NCBI RefSeq assembly: GCF_000427645.1
Contig: NZ_KE386571.1
Span: forward strand, 1,849,676 to 1,913,675
Direction of reading: 5' to 3'
DNA length: 64,000 nt
DNA from: Sphingomonas phyllosphaerae FA2
GTDB taxonomy: Bacteria > Pseudomonadota > Alphaproteobacteria > Sphingomonadales > Sphingomonadaceae
The position numbers and the translations under genes were made by a program. This document shows positions 55,348 through 64,000 of this stretch, in pieces; position 1 is the stretch's first letter, and every line of letters starts with the position of its first letter. Under the pieces are notes generated by a model. The model had not been told where the DNA came from. It did not search any database and saw nothing but the letters and a program-made list of their open reading frames with translations.

Positions 55348-56217
55348 CTAGCGAGCGTCCTCGTCGAGTGCCTCGACGACGACGCTCGCCTCCATGCCCA
55401 CGAAATCGGCCGCATCGCCCAGAAAGCCGCCGACGACGGGCAGCACCGCCTGGCTGGTCACGCCGACTGCGGTTGCGATCAGGCCGGCGCTGCCCATGCG
55501 GCGCTGGGTAGGGTCGAAGGCGATCCAGCCCGCCCCCGGGAGGAAGACGTCGCACCAGGCATGGGTTGCGCCGACGTCGCCCGCCACGCTCCCGGGATCG
55601 AACAGGTAGCCCGACGTCGCCCGTGCCGCGAAGCCCAGCCGCCGCACCGCCCAGAGGAACAGCGCCGCCAGGTCGCGGCACGAACCGCTGCGCAGCGCGA
55701 GGGTACGGGATGGCGACTGGGTGCCTTCCTCCTCGCGGGTGCGATAGGCAATGGCGGTGCCGACCGCCTCGTTGAGCGCGTTCAGCAGCATCAACGTGTC
55801 GTCGGGTGCGGTCGCGCGGAAAACGGCGAGCCATGCTGTCACGGCCGCGTCGTCTTCTGCCTCGGGGTTGAGCAGCGCGGGGCCGAACAGTGCCAGATCA
55901 CCGGGCGCGTAGGCAAACGGATGGCGGTACGCGGCCGACTCAAGCCGTAAGATCGGATAAGCCTCGCCGATGTGGAGCACCTTATGCTCGGCAAGGATCG
56001 TCAGCGCCGACGCCTGGCCGGGAATCAGCGCCAGCGCAGCGGTGTTGCCGGCGGCGTCCTCGCTCCAGACCAGCTCGGCGGCCGGGTCGATCGTCACGGA
56101 CGACGAGATCGTGGTCACGTCCCGGCTCGACCGTGGGGTGACCAGCAGGTGATGGTCGAGGAAGCGGACGGGCCGAGCATAGCGGTAGGTGGTGCGATGC
56201 CGGATGCGCAGCCTCAC
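55348..56217 (-). CDS. Transglutaminase-like protease family protein
   Basis: 289 residues. N-terminal transglut_N-type strand region (LRIRHRTTYRYARPVRFLDH), then the papain-like catalytic set in SGSCRDLAALF, THAWCDVFLPG and AFDPTQ. Bacterial members are thought to be proteases or amidases rather than cross-linkers. GTG 56217 overlaps the upstream esterase stop as GTGA, so translation is coupled. The open frame continues upstream, but that part overlaps the esterase gene and is not family-like. Confidence 0.85.
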   Translation of the reverse strand: MRLRIRHRTTYRYARPVRFLDHHLLVTPRSSRDVTTISSSVTIDPAAELVWSEDAAGNTAALALIPGQASALTILAEHKVLHIGEAYPILRLESAAYRHPFAYAPGDLALFGPALLNPEAEDDAAVTAWLAVFRATAPDDTLMLLNALNEAVGTAIAYRTREEEGTQSPSRTLALRSGSCRDLAALFLWAVRRLGFAARATSGYLFDPGSVAGDVGATHAWCDVFLPGAGWIAFDPTQRRMGSAGLIATAVGVTSQAVLPVVGGFLGDAADFVGMEASVVVEALDEDAR

Positions 56218-57281
56218 TGCCTCATCAGCCCGGCCGCGCGCAGCGCCTCGCTGATCGTCGCCGCCGGGTCTAGGCGCGGCGGCGACGCGGGCGCGGCGGC
56301 GGACGTCTCCACCGGCCGGGGCGGCGCCACCGCGGGAACGATGCCCCATGCGGCCGCGATGCGGTAGGTGGACGAGATGCCGGCGTCGAGCATGTGCGGC
56401 CCGGGCGATCCGCAAGCCTCATCGCCGTGGGTCGCCAGCGGAGTGCCGTGTCCCATGCCCGCGACCACGTACTCCTCGATCACCGCGCGGCCGGCGGCGT
56501 CGCGCCAGGTCCGGTGGAGATGCCCCGCAACCCGCTCGGTCGTATCCGGTTCGCCGACGCCGTGAAGCCCGCGCCATTGGTCGACGATCATCGCGGCGTT
56601 GACCGCATCGACCGTCGGGTCGCTGTTGCCGTGCCAGACCGACACGACAGGCCACGGCCCACGATGCGGCGAAGCCGCCAATACCCGCTCGCCAAGGCTT
56701 GCGCGATCATGCCCGCGCCCGCGCATCCGCTCCAGCGCCTCTGGCACCCCGCGGGCGGTGCCGAACGGCAGCCCCGCGATAATCGCCCCGCCGGCGAAAA
56801 GCTCGGGATGGCACGCCAGCATCGCCGAGGTCATCGCCCCGCCCGCCGACAGGCCGGTGACGAACACCCGCGCGGGATCGAGACCGTGGCGCTCGACCGT
56901 GGCGACGACCATCTCCCGGATCGACTCCACCTCGCCGCTACCACGCCGCGTGTCCTCGGGCGAAAACCAGTTGAAACACAGATTGGGATTGTTCGCCCGC
57001 TGCTGCTCCGGGAACAACACCGCGAAGCCGAACCGCTCGGCGAGTTCGGACCAGCCCGATCCGTGATCGTAGCCCTTCGCAGTCTGCGTGCACCCGTGCA
57101 GCACAACGACCAACGGGGCATGGGCGGGGAGATGGGCCGGCACGTGCACCAGCGCGCGCAAGGCGCCGGGATTGCTGCCCCGACCTTCCATCGGCGTGAG
57201 ATTGCTGTTTCCACCGTCGGCGCCAAGCGCGGCCGGCGACAGTTTGCGAAGGCGAGCGATCGTGTCGGAAATCGGGCGCAT
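56214..57281 (-). CDS. PHB-depolymerase-family alpha/beta esterase
   Basis: 355 residues. Landmarks are LVVVLHGCTQTAKGYDHGSG, FPEQQRANNPNLCFNWF, the nucleophile elbow GLSAGGAMTSAML, and a catalytic-His region VAGMGHGTPLA. It belongs to the LpqC/PHB-depolymerase branch that includes esterases and feruloyl-type enzymes. The visible N-terminus has no clear signal peptide, so the location is uncertain. ATG 57281 was preferred over a TTG thirty bases upstream. Confidence 0.82.
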   Translation of the reverse strand: MRPISDTIARLRKLSPAALGADGGNSNLTPMEGRGSNPGALRALVHVPAHLPAHAPLVVVLHGCTQTAKGYDHGSGWSELAERFGFAVLFPEQQRANNPNLCFNWFSPEDTRRGSGEVESIREMVVATVERHGLDPARVFVTGLSAGGAMTSAMLACHPELFAGGAIIAGLPFGTARGVPEALERMRGRGHDRASLGERVLAASPHRGPWPVVSVWHGNSDPTVDAVNAAMIVDQWRGLHGVGEPDTTERVAGHLHRTWRDAAGRAVIEEYVVAGMGHGTPLATHGDEACGSPGPHMLDAGISSTYRIAAAWGIVPAVAPPRPVETSAAAPASPPRLDPAATISEALRAAGLMRQ

Positions 57282-57644
57282 GACGGTGCTCGTTGCGGCA
57301 GTGAGGAGCAACAGACCGGCCTGCGACTGCCGCGCAAACGATCATTGTGCGTTGCAGCATAGTTGGGGTGCCCGCGATGATCCTGCAAGTGTGACCAACT
57401 GCAATCGGCGAAATCACGGCCTCGTTCTGGCCGCCTCTATCGTCATTGCGCCGCCGCAAAAGCATCTAGTCTGAAGCGCCGCTCGCATACGGCCGTCAGC
57501 GGCGGCCGTCCCATTCGGAAACGATCTTCTCACCCCGCAAACGAGTTAACAAAAACATAACCAATCTGGAACAAGCGCGTCACCAAACAAGACCAAAGCG
57601 TGCCCCAACGCTGGATGGACCGGCTTCAAAAGGGGATTCGAGAG
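57282..57644. other. Divergent spacer between esterase and metallophosphoesterase
   Basis: No gene recognised. The stretch 57545-57575 (AACAAAAACATAACCAATCT region) is AT-rich and probably contains the promoter of the metallophosphoesterase gene. Confidence 0.4.
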
Positions 57645-59735
57645 ATGACGAACGACGACGACCGCGGCGCAGGCCGCGTCGCCGACCGCCGGGCTGTGCT
57701 TCGCAACGCAATGGGCCTGTCGCTGCTGCCATTGGGCGCGGGAATGTTGAGCGGGTGCGGCGCGGATCAGGCCAGCGGGACCGCGACGGGCTCCACCGGC
57801 GTACTGACCGCGCAAAGCGGCGCGGCGAGCTTCTCGGGGCTGGCGACCACCAGCTTCACGATCGCGGTGCTGCCCGACACGCAATTCTACTCGCGCTACG
57901 CCACGGCGGCCGAGAACAACCAGTTCATGCGCAAATACGGCAGCGAGCCGTTCAACGCGCAGACGCAGTGGATCGTCGACAATGCGACTGCGGCGAACAT
58001 CCCGTTCGTCATCCACCTCGGCGACGTCGTCGACCAGGTCGGCAAGCCCGACCAGTGGAAGGTCGCCGATGCGGCGATGAAGAAGCTGGAAGACGCGAAG
58101 ATCCCCTATTCGATCCTCGCCGGCAATCATGACGTGCTGGTCGATTACGAGTATCGCGGCGCGTGGGATCAGGCGTCGGGCACCGATGCGCAGCGCGACC
58201 TGAAGGCCGAGCCGTATCTGCAATGGTTCCCCACCAGCCGCGCCGCGCAGCAATCGACGTTCCGCGAGCGCGACGGCAGCGGCTTCCACGAATATCACAC
58301 CTTCACGAAGTTCGGCGTCACCTTCATGGTGCTGTCGCTGTCGTGGCGGATTTCGGACGCCGGGATCGCCTGGGCGCGCGACGTGATCCGCCGCAATCCG
58401 ACGCTGCCGGTGATCCTATCGAATCACCAGTTGCTCAACATCGATGTCGACGCGATCAGCCCGCTCGAGACCGAGTACGGCAAGATGCTGTGGGAGAAGC
58501 TGATCCGCGACAATGATCAGATCTTCATGACGCTGAACGGCCATCACCACGGCGCGGCGCACCTGACCAAGACCAACGATTTCGGCAATCCGGTCGAGGA
58601 GATGGTGGTCGATTACCAGATGGCCTATCAGGGCGGCAACGCGCTGATGCGGCTGTACGAGTTCGATTTCACCAACAACAAGATCGACGTGATGTCCTTC
58701 TCGCCGTGGGTGGTGCAGAAGCCGGCGAACACGCTCAACCAGTTCGATCGCGCGGTGCTGACCGAGGCGAACGAGCAATTCTCGATCGCGATGAACTTCA
58801 AGAAGCGCTTCGCGGGCTTCACCAGATGGAAGCCGGCGATGGCGTCCAGCGGCGCGCCGATCCTGCCCGCGGTGCAATCGCGGCTGCTCGCCAATTACAC
58901 CGATCCGGTCGTCGTGCCCCCCGTTCCGCCGCGCGACGCCGACGATTACCCCAAGCAGACTGACACCTACGCGCACTGGCGCCCGGCCGGAGTCGCAGGC
59001 GCGATCGTGCAGGTCGGCGACGTGCTGCCCGACGCGACCGGCCAATTCCCGATGAAGCGCGTGCCGCTGGTCGCACCGGCGCAGGTCGAGGACGTGGTAT
59101 GGTCCGACGACAAACATTATCTGTCGTCCGCGGCAGGCAGCGTGCGCTTCCTCAACACCGACAAGGTGACGGTCCGCAACAGCAGCTTCTCGACCGACGT
59201 CGGCGCGGCGATCAACAACCGCAGCTTCTGGGACGGCTATACCGTCGAGGCGTTCATCAAGGTCGACCCCGACTGGACGCGCGAGAACCACCGCTGGGGC
59301 AATATCCTTGGCCGCGTGGGCAATCGCGGCAACCTGCCCGGGTTCAAGGGCGGCGACCGACAGGCGTCGTCGGTGCTGTTCGCGATCTCGTCGCTGCGCG
59401 AGGTGCAGTGGGAAGTCGTGCCCGCCAGCAACGCCACCTACCCGCAGACCAACTGGTCGGGCGAGATCATGCGCAACACCTGGTATCACGTCGCGATCGT
59501 CTGCGATCCCAAGACGCGCGAGACGACCATGTACGTCGACGGCGCGCCGGTGCTGCGCAACGTGATCGGAGAGATCGGGATGCGCTCGCAGGGGCTCGAC
59601 AAGCCGTGGATCCTCGGCGCGTCGTGGTGGGACGGGCTGCGCAAGGACGGCTTCTTCGGGTGGATCGGCGAGGTCCGCCTCGTGCCGCGCCCGCTGACGC
59701 CCGACCAGTGGTTGACCGCGCGCCGCGCGTCGTAG
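57645..59735 (+). CDS. Exported metallophosphoesterase fused to a LamG-like domain
   Basis: 696 residues. A RRAVLRNAMGLSLLPLG leader is followed by a lipobox (MLSGCG), so it is a likely Tat-exported lipoprotein. The calcineurin-like domain shows LPDTQFYS, HLGDVVDQ, AGNHDVL, LSNHQLL and NGHHHGAAH, i.e. the complete two-metal ligand set. The C-terminal 200 residues form a concanavalin/LamG-like domain (TVEAFIKVDPDW, TWYHVAIVCDPKTRETTMYV). The substrate is unknown; an extracellular polymer-binding phosphodiesterase is inferred. ATG 57645 behind GGGGATTCGAGAG. Confidence 0.85.
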   Translation: MTNDDDRGAGRVADRRAVLRNAMGLSLLPLGAGMLSGCGADQASGTATGSTGVLTAQSGAASFSGLATTSFTIAVLPDTQFYSRYATAAENNQFMRKYGSEPFNAQTQWIVDNATAANIPFVIHLGDVVDQVGKPDQWKVADAAMKKLEDAKIPYSILAGNHDVLVDYEYRGAWDQASGTDAQRDLKAEPYLQWFPTSRAAQQSTFRERDGSGFHEYHTFTKFGVTFMVLSLSWRISDAGIAWARDVIRRNPTLPVILSNHQLLNIDVDAISPLETEYGKMLWEKLIRDNDQIFMTLNGHHHGAAHLTKTNDFGNPVEEMVVDYQMAYQGGNALMRLYEFDFTNNKIDVMSFSPWVVQKPANTLNQFDRAVLTEANEQFSIAMNFKKRFAGFTRWKPAMASSGAPILPAVQSRLLANYTDPVVVPPVPPRDADDYPKQTDTYAHWRPAGVAGAIVQVGDVLPDATGQFPMKRVPLVAPAQVEDVVWSDDKHYLSSAAGSVRFLNTDKVTVRNSSFSTDVGAAINNRSFWDGYTVEAFIKVDPDWTRENHRWGNILGRVGNRGNLPGFKGGDRQASSVLFAISSLREVQWEVVPASNATYPQTNWSGEIMRNTWYHVAIVCDPKTRETTMYVDGAPVLRNVIGEIGMRSQGLDKPWILGASWWDGLRKDGFFGWIGEVRLVPRPLTPDQWLTARRAS

Positions 59736-59756
59736 CGACGATCGCACCGCCCCTCC

Positions 59757-59841
59757 GTCATCCCGGACTTGATCCGGGATCCCGCTTCTTCTTCGACGCT
59801 CGCCAACAAGAAGCGGGGCCCCGGATCAAGTCCGGGGCGAC
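59757..59841. repeat. Palindromic intergenic repeat, CCGGACTTGATCCGGG type, second copy
   Basis: It has the same arms as 6639-6718 around a different loop (TCTTCGACGCTCGCC core). It lies between the phosphoesterase stop and the strong AGGAGGAG site of the next gene. Confidence 0.85.
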
Positions 59842-59905
59842 GAAGGAGGAGCAGATGATTGTCGATCCGGCCTGCCCCTTCCCCTTTCTTACGGACCCAA
59901 AACCT

Positions 59906-60700
59906 ATGAAACTCTATCTGATCGCTGCGAGCGCCCTGCTCGCGGCCGGCACCGCCGAGGCGCAGCAGTTCGACGCCTCGCCCGGCATTTTCACCGGCAG
60001 CGGCTATGCCGCCAGCTACAACGGACCGGGCGGCAACGTCCAGCCGTCGAACAAGGCGCTCGGCTCGGTATGGGGTGGCGGCGCGGACACGTTCGATGCG
60101 TTCGGGTGGTACAACACCGGCACTGGCGGGCTTGCGCTGACGCGACAGGTCGAGCTGCTGAGCGGCAACACCTTCCGCTTCTTCGATACGTTCACCAACA
60201 ACGGCAGCAACGTCCCGAACGTGACGGTCAATTTCTTCGGCAACCTCGGTTCGGACGGCGACGAGCTGGTCAGCTACGATCAGGGCGGCCTGATCGTGTC
60301 GTGCGAGGACGACGGCGCGGGCGCGTGCACCGACGATGCGGTGATCGCGCTCGTTTCCGGCAACAACGGGCTCGGCAAGGCCGCGATCACGCCGGACCGC
60401 TACAATGCCAGCTATCTGCTCAACGTGTTGCCGGGGCAGAGCGTCAGCCTGCTCAACTATGCGTTCCTCGCACGCGACGTGAACGGCCCGACCGCCGACG
60501 ATGTCGCGCTGGCGACCAGCACCGGCCAGGCGTTGCTCGCCGCGCCGCGGCTCGAGGGGCTGTCCGACGCGCAGGTGGCGCGGATCGTCAACTTCGCGGC
60601 ACCGGTGCCCGAGCCGAAGACCTGGGCGATGATGCTCGCCGGCTTCGCGCTGGTCGGCGTCGCGCTGCGTCGTCGTCGCTCCGCTATGGCAACCGCCTGA
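59906..60700 (+). CDS. PEPxxWA-CTERM exported protein
   Basis: 264 residues: signal peptide MKLYLIAASALLAAGTAEAQ, a beta-rich mature part, and the C-terminal sorting signal VPEPKTWAMMLAGFALVGVA ending RRRR. PEP-CTERM proteins are processed by exosortase and associate with the exopolysaccharide or biofilm surface. An in-frame ATG at 59855 has a far better ribosome site (AGGAGGAG) but would put 17 polar residues before the signal peptide. It lies 1 base before the S8 protease gene (TGACATG). Confidence 0.85.
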   Translation: MKLYLIAASALLAAGTAEAQQFDASPGIFTGSGYAASYNGPGGNVQPSNKALGSVWGGGADTFDAFGWYNTGTGGLALTRQVELLSGNTFRFFDTFTNNGSNVPNVTVNFFGNLGSDGDELVSYDQGGLIVSCEDDGAGACTDDAVIALVSGNNGLGKAAITPDRYNASYLLNVLPGQSVSLLNYAFLARDVNGPTADDVALATSTGQALLAAPRLEGLSDAQVARIVNFAAPVPEPKTWAMMLAGFALVGVALRRRRSAMATA

Positions 60701-60701
60701 C

Positions 60702-62840
60702 ATGCACGCGCGCGTCGCCGGTCGTCCCGCCACGGCAATCGCTGCGGCACTGGCGCTGGCGGCGTGCGGCGGCGGTGGGGGCGTGGTCTCATCTGGGACC
60801 ATCGCGCCCCCGGTCCCTGCTCCCTCGCCATCCCCCTCGCCCGCCCCTTCTCCGACGCCAGTCGCTTCGGCCGCCGACAGCGCCGAATATCGCGCGTCGG
60901 GTGCCGCGGTGCTGGCCAGGACCGCCGCGGCGCTCGACCGCGGGATCACCGGACGCGGGGTGACGATCGCGGTAATCGACAGCGGCATCGCGCGCACGTC
61001 GAGCGAGTTCGCCGGGCGCATCTCCGCCGACAGCACCGGCTTCGCGCAGACCATCGCGCGCTGCGACACCTGCGCGCCCGAAACGGTCGCCCCTTATCCG
61101 ATCGACGATCGCGTCGGTCATGGCAGCGCGGTCGCCGCGGTCGCGCTGGCGGCGCGCGATGGCGTGGGCGTGCTGGGGGTCGCGCCCGAGGCGACCTTGC
61201 TCGCGCTCAAGATCGTCGCGCCCGATCTGTCGGCGCGCGGCTCCACCTTGCCCGAAGGCAGTGCGCCCAATGCGTTCCTGGTCCCCACCGCACTGCGCTA
61301 CGCCGTCGGCAAGGGCGCGTTCGTGAGCGTACTCGCGCTCGATGGCGAAGCGACCGGAGCGCTCGCCACCGACCTGCATGGCGCAATGGACGATGTGCGC
61401 GCCGCCGACCGGCTCGTCGTGCAGGCGGTCCCCAACAGCGACGACGCCAACGACGGCGGGATCGCGCAGGCGCTGGTCGGCACCGATCGCGGCAATGCCC
61501 GCTGGTTCCTCTACGCAGTCGCGCTCGACGCCGGTGGGACCCCGCGCACCGGAAACGGCACGCCCGGTGCGCTCGCTGACCGCACGCTCGCCGCGGCGGG
61601 CAATGCGATCCGCGCCATCGACGCGAACGGCGCGGGCGTGACGGTCAGCGGCAACAGCTTCGCCGCGCCAGCGGTGGCCGGCGCAGCGGCGTTGCTCCGG
61701 CATTACTGGCCGGGCCTCGGCGGCGCGGCGATCGCGCAGATTCTGCTCGAAACCGCCGACGATCGCGGCGCGCCCGGGGTCGACCAGATCTATGGCGCGG
61801 GCGTGCTCGACATCGCGCGCGCGATGCAGGCGCAGGCGCCCGCCAGCGCGTTCGTTGCCGCACAGACCGTGCTCGCGCGCTTCACCTCGCTGTCGCTGTC
61901 GGGACCGTTCGGCGGTGCGCCGGATCTTGCGCGTCGCGTCGGTGCGATGACCATCATCGATCGCTACGGTCGCGACTTCATGCTGCGCGGCGCAGGCGTG
62001 CGCAGCAGCGCTGGCGGATTGCGCGTCAGCGGGCTGACCGCGTCATGGCTGCCGGATACGCCCGCGACCGGCGCATGGGCGGGCTTCATACCGATGCGCC
62101 CCGCGGCGATCACGGTCGGTCCACACGCAACGATCGCCGCGAACGTCTCGGTCGACGGTGGCGACGGCCTGCGTGGCGGGACGTTGCGGGGGCCGGCAAT
62201 GAGCGGCATCACGGCGGCATGGGAGGGCGCGGGCTGGTCCGCCACGATGGCGGGCGGACGCGCACGTGACGGGCGTGCCGAGTTGCGCCGGGTGTCGCTG
62301 AACACTCCATCGGGCCTTGGCACCGAATTGGCATTGCTCGATGAGCGCGCGCAGCTCCTCGGCGCGCGTGTCGGTGCGGCGGGCGCGCGCACGATGCTGC
62401 TGACCCTGAGCGGCGCGCACACAATCCGGGGCATCGCCTTGACTGCGCGCCTGACCGCGAGCCGCACCGCGCCGCGCGGCGGATCGGCGCTGCTCCGGCT
62501 CGATCGCCCGCTGACCGGAAGCGCGTTCATGCTCGAAGGTAGCACTTTGCTGTTCGGCGGGCGCGCGACCCTTGGTGTATCGTCACCGTTGCGGCTCGAC
62601 CGCGCATCGGCGATGGCGAAGGTGCCGCTGTCGTTCGATCTGATCGGTGGCACGCTCAGCGAAGCCGTTCGGCGCGTCGACCTGACGCCGCGCGCGCGCG
62701 AATGCGACCTCGAGCTGGGGTGGTCGGTGCGCGTCGGAACGCGCGGCCTGGTTCGGCTCGGCATGGCGCAGGCGTTCGACGCCGGGCACGTCGCAGGCGC
62801 GCGCGACACTGCAGGTTTCGTAAGTGTCGCGATACGTTAG
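60702..62840 (+). CDS. S8 (subtilisin) serine protease lipoprotein, autotransporter-like C-terminus
   Basis: 712 residues: lipobox (LALAACGG), a Pro/Ser-rich linker, then the S8 domain with Asp93 in AVIDSGI, His140 in VGHGSAVAAVAL, and Ser319 in GNSFAAPAVAGAA. After about residue 400 comes a long region of alternating strands (LTGSAFMLEGSTLLFGGRA, ATLGVSSPLRLD) resembling the C-terminal halves of sphingomonad autotransporter-like S8 proteases. It does not end in the usual aromatic residue. It starts directly after the PEP-CTERM stop. Confidence 0.88.
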   Translation: MHARVAGRPATAIAAALALAACGGGGGVVSSGTIAPPVPAPSPSPSPAPSPTPVASAADSAEYRASGAAVLARTAAALDRGITGRGVTIAVIDSGIARTSSEFAGRISADSTGFAQTIARCDTCAPETVAPYPIDDRVGHGSAVAAVALAARDGVGVLGVAPEATLLALKIVAPDLSARGSTLPEGSAPNAFLVPTALRYAVGKGAFVSVLALDGEATGALATDLHGAMDDVRAADRLVVQAVPNSDDANDGGIAQALVGTDRGNARWFLYAVALDAGGTPRTGNGTPGALADRTLAAAGNAIRAIDANGAGVTVSGNSFAAPAVAGAAALLRHYWPGLGGAAIAQILLETADDRGAPGVDQIYGAGVLDIARAMQAQAPASAFVAAQTVLARFTSLSLSGPFGGAPDLARRVGAMTIIDRYGRDFMLRGAGVRSSAGGLRVSGLTASWLPDTPATGAWAGFIPMRPAAITVGPHATIAANVSVDGGDGLRGGTLRGPAMSGITAAWEGAGWSATMAGGRARDGRAELRRVSLNTPSGLGTELALLDERAQLLGARVGAAGARTMLLTLSGAHTIRGIALTARLTASRTAPRGGSALLRLDRPLTGSAFMLEGSTLLFGGRATLGVSSPLRLDRASAMAKVPLSFDLIGGTLSEAVRRVDLTPRARECDLELGWSVRVGTRGLVRLGMAQAFDAGHVAGARDTAGFVSVAIR

Positions 62841-63154
62841 CCAGGGTGGATGCCAGAGCCGCAGCGTCGAGGTGACGCCGGCCTTCCGAATGGGGCCGGC
62901 ATGGACGCTGAACGACGGCTACATGCCCTATCATGCCACCTGTGCCGGCACCGCAAAACCGCCCAAGACGACAATCCCGCGTGGCAGGCTATCAACCCGC
63001 CGCGTCATACGTGGGTTCTGGCGGCGGGCCAGGCGCGCTCGATCTACGAGCCGGGCGGCACGACCAAGCTCGTGGGCCATTGCTTCATCGATACCGCCGG
63101 CACCGCGCTCGCAACTGGCTTATGGGACGGTTCCTCGTCAGGATCGAGGCAGAA
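62841..63154. other. Convergent spacer, no gene recognised
   Basis: Open frames on the plus strand cross this spacer into the alpha-galactosidase gene, but none looks like a family and they overlap its coding region. No convincing terminator was seen. Confidence 0.4.
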
Positions 63155-64000
63155 TCACCCGGCGCCGTTCGCCCGCAGGAAAACGGTGCCGTGCGCGGGA
63201 ACGCTGAACGACTGCGTCGCTGGATCGACATCGGCCGCCCGCCACACGTCCCGCAGCTTGCCGAAGCGCGCGAGGCCGACGTCCTGCGGCGTCAGCGTCA
63301 TCGCCGCAGGCTGCTCGCTGCGGTTGAACAGCGCAATCGCGATGCCGCCGTCCGCCAGCCGCTTGGTCCAGATTTCCTGCTGCCCGGATACGACCGCTGC
63401 CTTGCCCTGGACGCCCGCGGAATCCTGATCGATCGCGATCGCCTCGCGGTTGGACAGCAGCGTCAGCGCGGCCGGGCTCGTCGCGCGCAGGTCATGCCCC
63501 ATCATGAGCGGCGCCGCCGACATCGCCCATAACGTCATGTGGGTGCGATATTCGTCTTCGCTCATCCCGCCGTTGCCGATCTCGAGCATGTCGGGATCGT
63601 TCCACCCGCCTGGCCCGGCATGGCCGAAGCGTGGATTACGCTCGAACCCGATCTCGCTCATCTTGGCATAGTCGTCGGTGATGTCGCCGGTCGTCCGCCA
63701 CAGATGCCCGCCGACCGCGCGCCCCCATTCCGCCACGTCGAACCGCCCGTATTCGCACAGCGAATAAATGATCGCGCGCCCGGTCGCCTTCAGCGCCGCC
63801 CCCATTTCGTAATAGCTGCGGCGCACGGTATCGGCGCTGTCATATTGCCACTCGCCCGAGCACAGATCGTATTTGAGATAGTCGACGCCCCAACGCGCGA
63901 AGGTCCGCGCATCCTGCGCGACATGGCCGTAACTGCCGGTATAGCCCGCGCAGGTCTTCAGTCCCGGCGAGCTGTAGAGCCCCAGTTTCAGCCCGCGCGC
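63155..64000 (-). CDS. GH27 alpha-galactosidase, N-terminus beyond window
   Basis: 282 residues visible. The catalytic nucleophile lies in WGVDYLKYDLC and the acid/base aspartate in GGWNDPDMLEIGN; GLYSSPGLKTCAGYTGSYGH and MSAAPLMMGHDLR are further GH27 signatures. The C-terminal beta-sandwich ends VPAHGTVFLRANGAG. It releases terminal alpha-galactosyl (or related) residues from glycans. The start and any signal peptide lie beyond 64000, so the location is unknown. Confidence 0.93.
   Translation of the reverse strand, partial: ARGLKLGLYSSPGLKTCAGYTGSYGHVAQDARTFARWGVDYLKYDLCSGEWQYDSADTVRRSYYEMGAALKATGRAIIYSLCEYGRFDVAEWGRAVGGHLWRTTGDITDDYAKMSEIGFERNPRFGHAGPGGWNDPDMLEIGNGGMSEDEYRTHMTLWAMSAAPLMMGHDLRATSPAALTLLSNREAIAIDQDSAGVQGKAAVVSGQQEIWTKRLADGGIAIALFNRSEQPAAMTLTPQDVGLARFGKLRDVWRAADVDPATQSFSVPAHGTVFLRANGAG

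Noticed and set aside
62850..63428. 192-codon plus-strand frame between the S8 protease and the alpha-galactosidase
   Set aside because: Its second half is antisense to the GH27 gene and the first half resembles no family; the frame shifts give several equally open alternatives.

Overview
This window looks like a chromosomal segment of a Sphingomonas-like alphaproteobacterium (order Sphingomonadales). The evidence is the high GC content, four large TonB-dependent receptors with IVVTG-type TonB boxes, a SapC gene beside a receptor and a GH3 glycosidase, a PEPxxWA-CTERM protein, a class I (DhnA-type) fructose-bisphosphate aldolase, and two families of short palindromic intergenic repeats. The assignment is by inference; no 16S rRNA gene is present.

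Layout. 1-9118 is mostly housekeeping: L,D-transpeptidase (cut by the edge), thiE, a frameshifted membrane protein, aldolase, a ribbon-helix-helix/MazF toxin-antitoxin pair, dxs, a Zur-type Fur regulator, a MerC-domain protein, recJ and tRNA-Glu(TTC). 9119-16348 is a visibly AT-richer segment directly after the tRNA. It holds a decayed IS6-family transposase, two ferritin-like exported proteins, a TonB-dependent receptor broken by a frameshift in an A6 run, and terminators; it is probably a genomic island. 16356-20958 is a DUF885 protein plus TonB receptor unit. 21171-22573 is a graveyard of three decayed genes (small membrane protein, hemN C-terminus, an Fnr-type regulator). It lies next to an intact cytochrome bd module: cydDC on the minus strand and cydABX on the plus strand, divergent from a perfect Fnr-like dyad, followed by an intact fnr. 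29559-34021 holds a hemerythrin-like protein, an AcoR-like regulator without an AAA+ domain, an acetaldehyde dehydrogenase and an AdhP alcohol dehydrogenase. 34578-37493 is another TonB receptor.

37868-42810 is the most interesting part: a five-gene minus-strand operon resembling the Pseudomonas Fap functional-amyloid system in organisation but with very different subunits. It encodes a 578-residue N/S/T/D-rich repeat protein, a 119-residue exported protein, a lipidated C39-peptidase-like protein (FapD-like), a 235-residue exported protein, and an outer-membrane protein with an N-terminal coiled coil (FapF-like). The three exported non-barrel proteins share an NTG...NVxV motif. A LuxR-type regulator is divergent from the operon and an AraC-type regulator follows it.

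45415-64000 carries an alkaline phosphatase, a histidine-kinase remnant, and a carbohydrate-uptake locus (LacI regulator with two TTACCGGTA operators, TonB receptor, SapC, PA14-containing GH3). It continues with transglutaminase and PHB-depolymerase-like genes, a metallophosphoesterase-LamG fusion, a PEP-CTERM protein, an S8 protease and a GH27 alpha-galactosidase cut by the window end.

All calls come from reading the sequence and from knowledge of the families; no database search was run.
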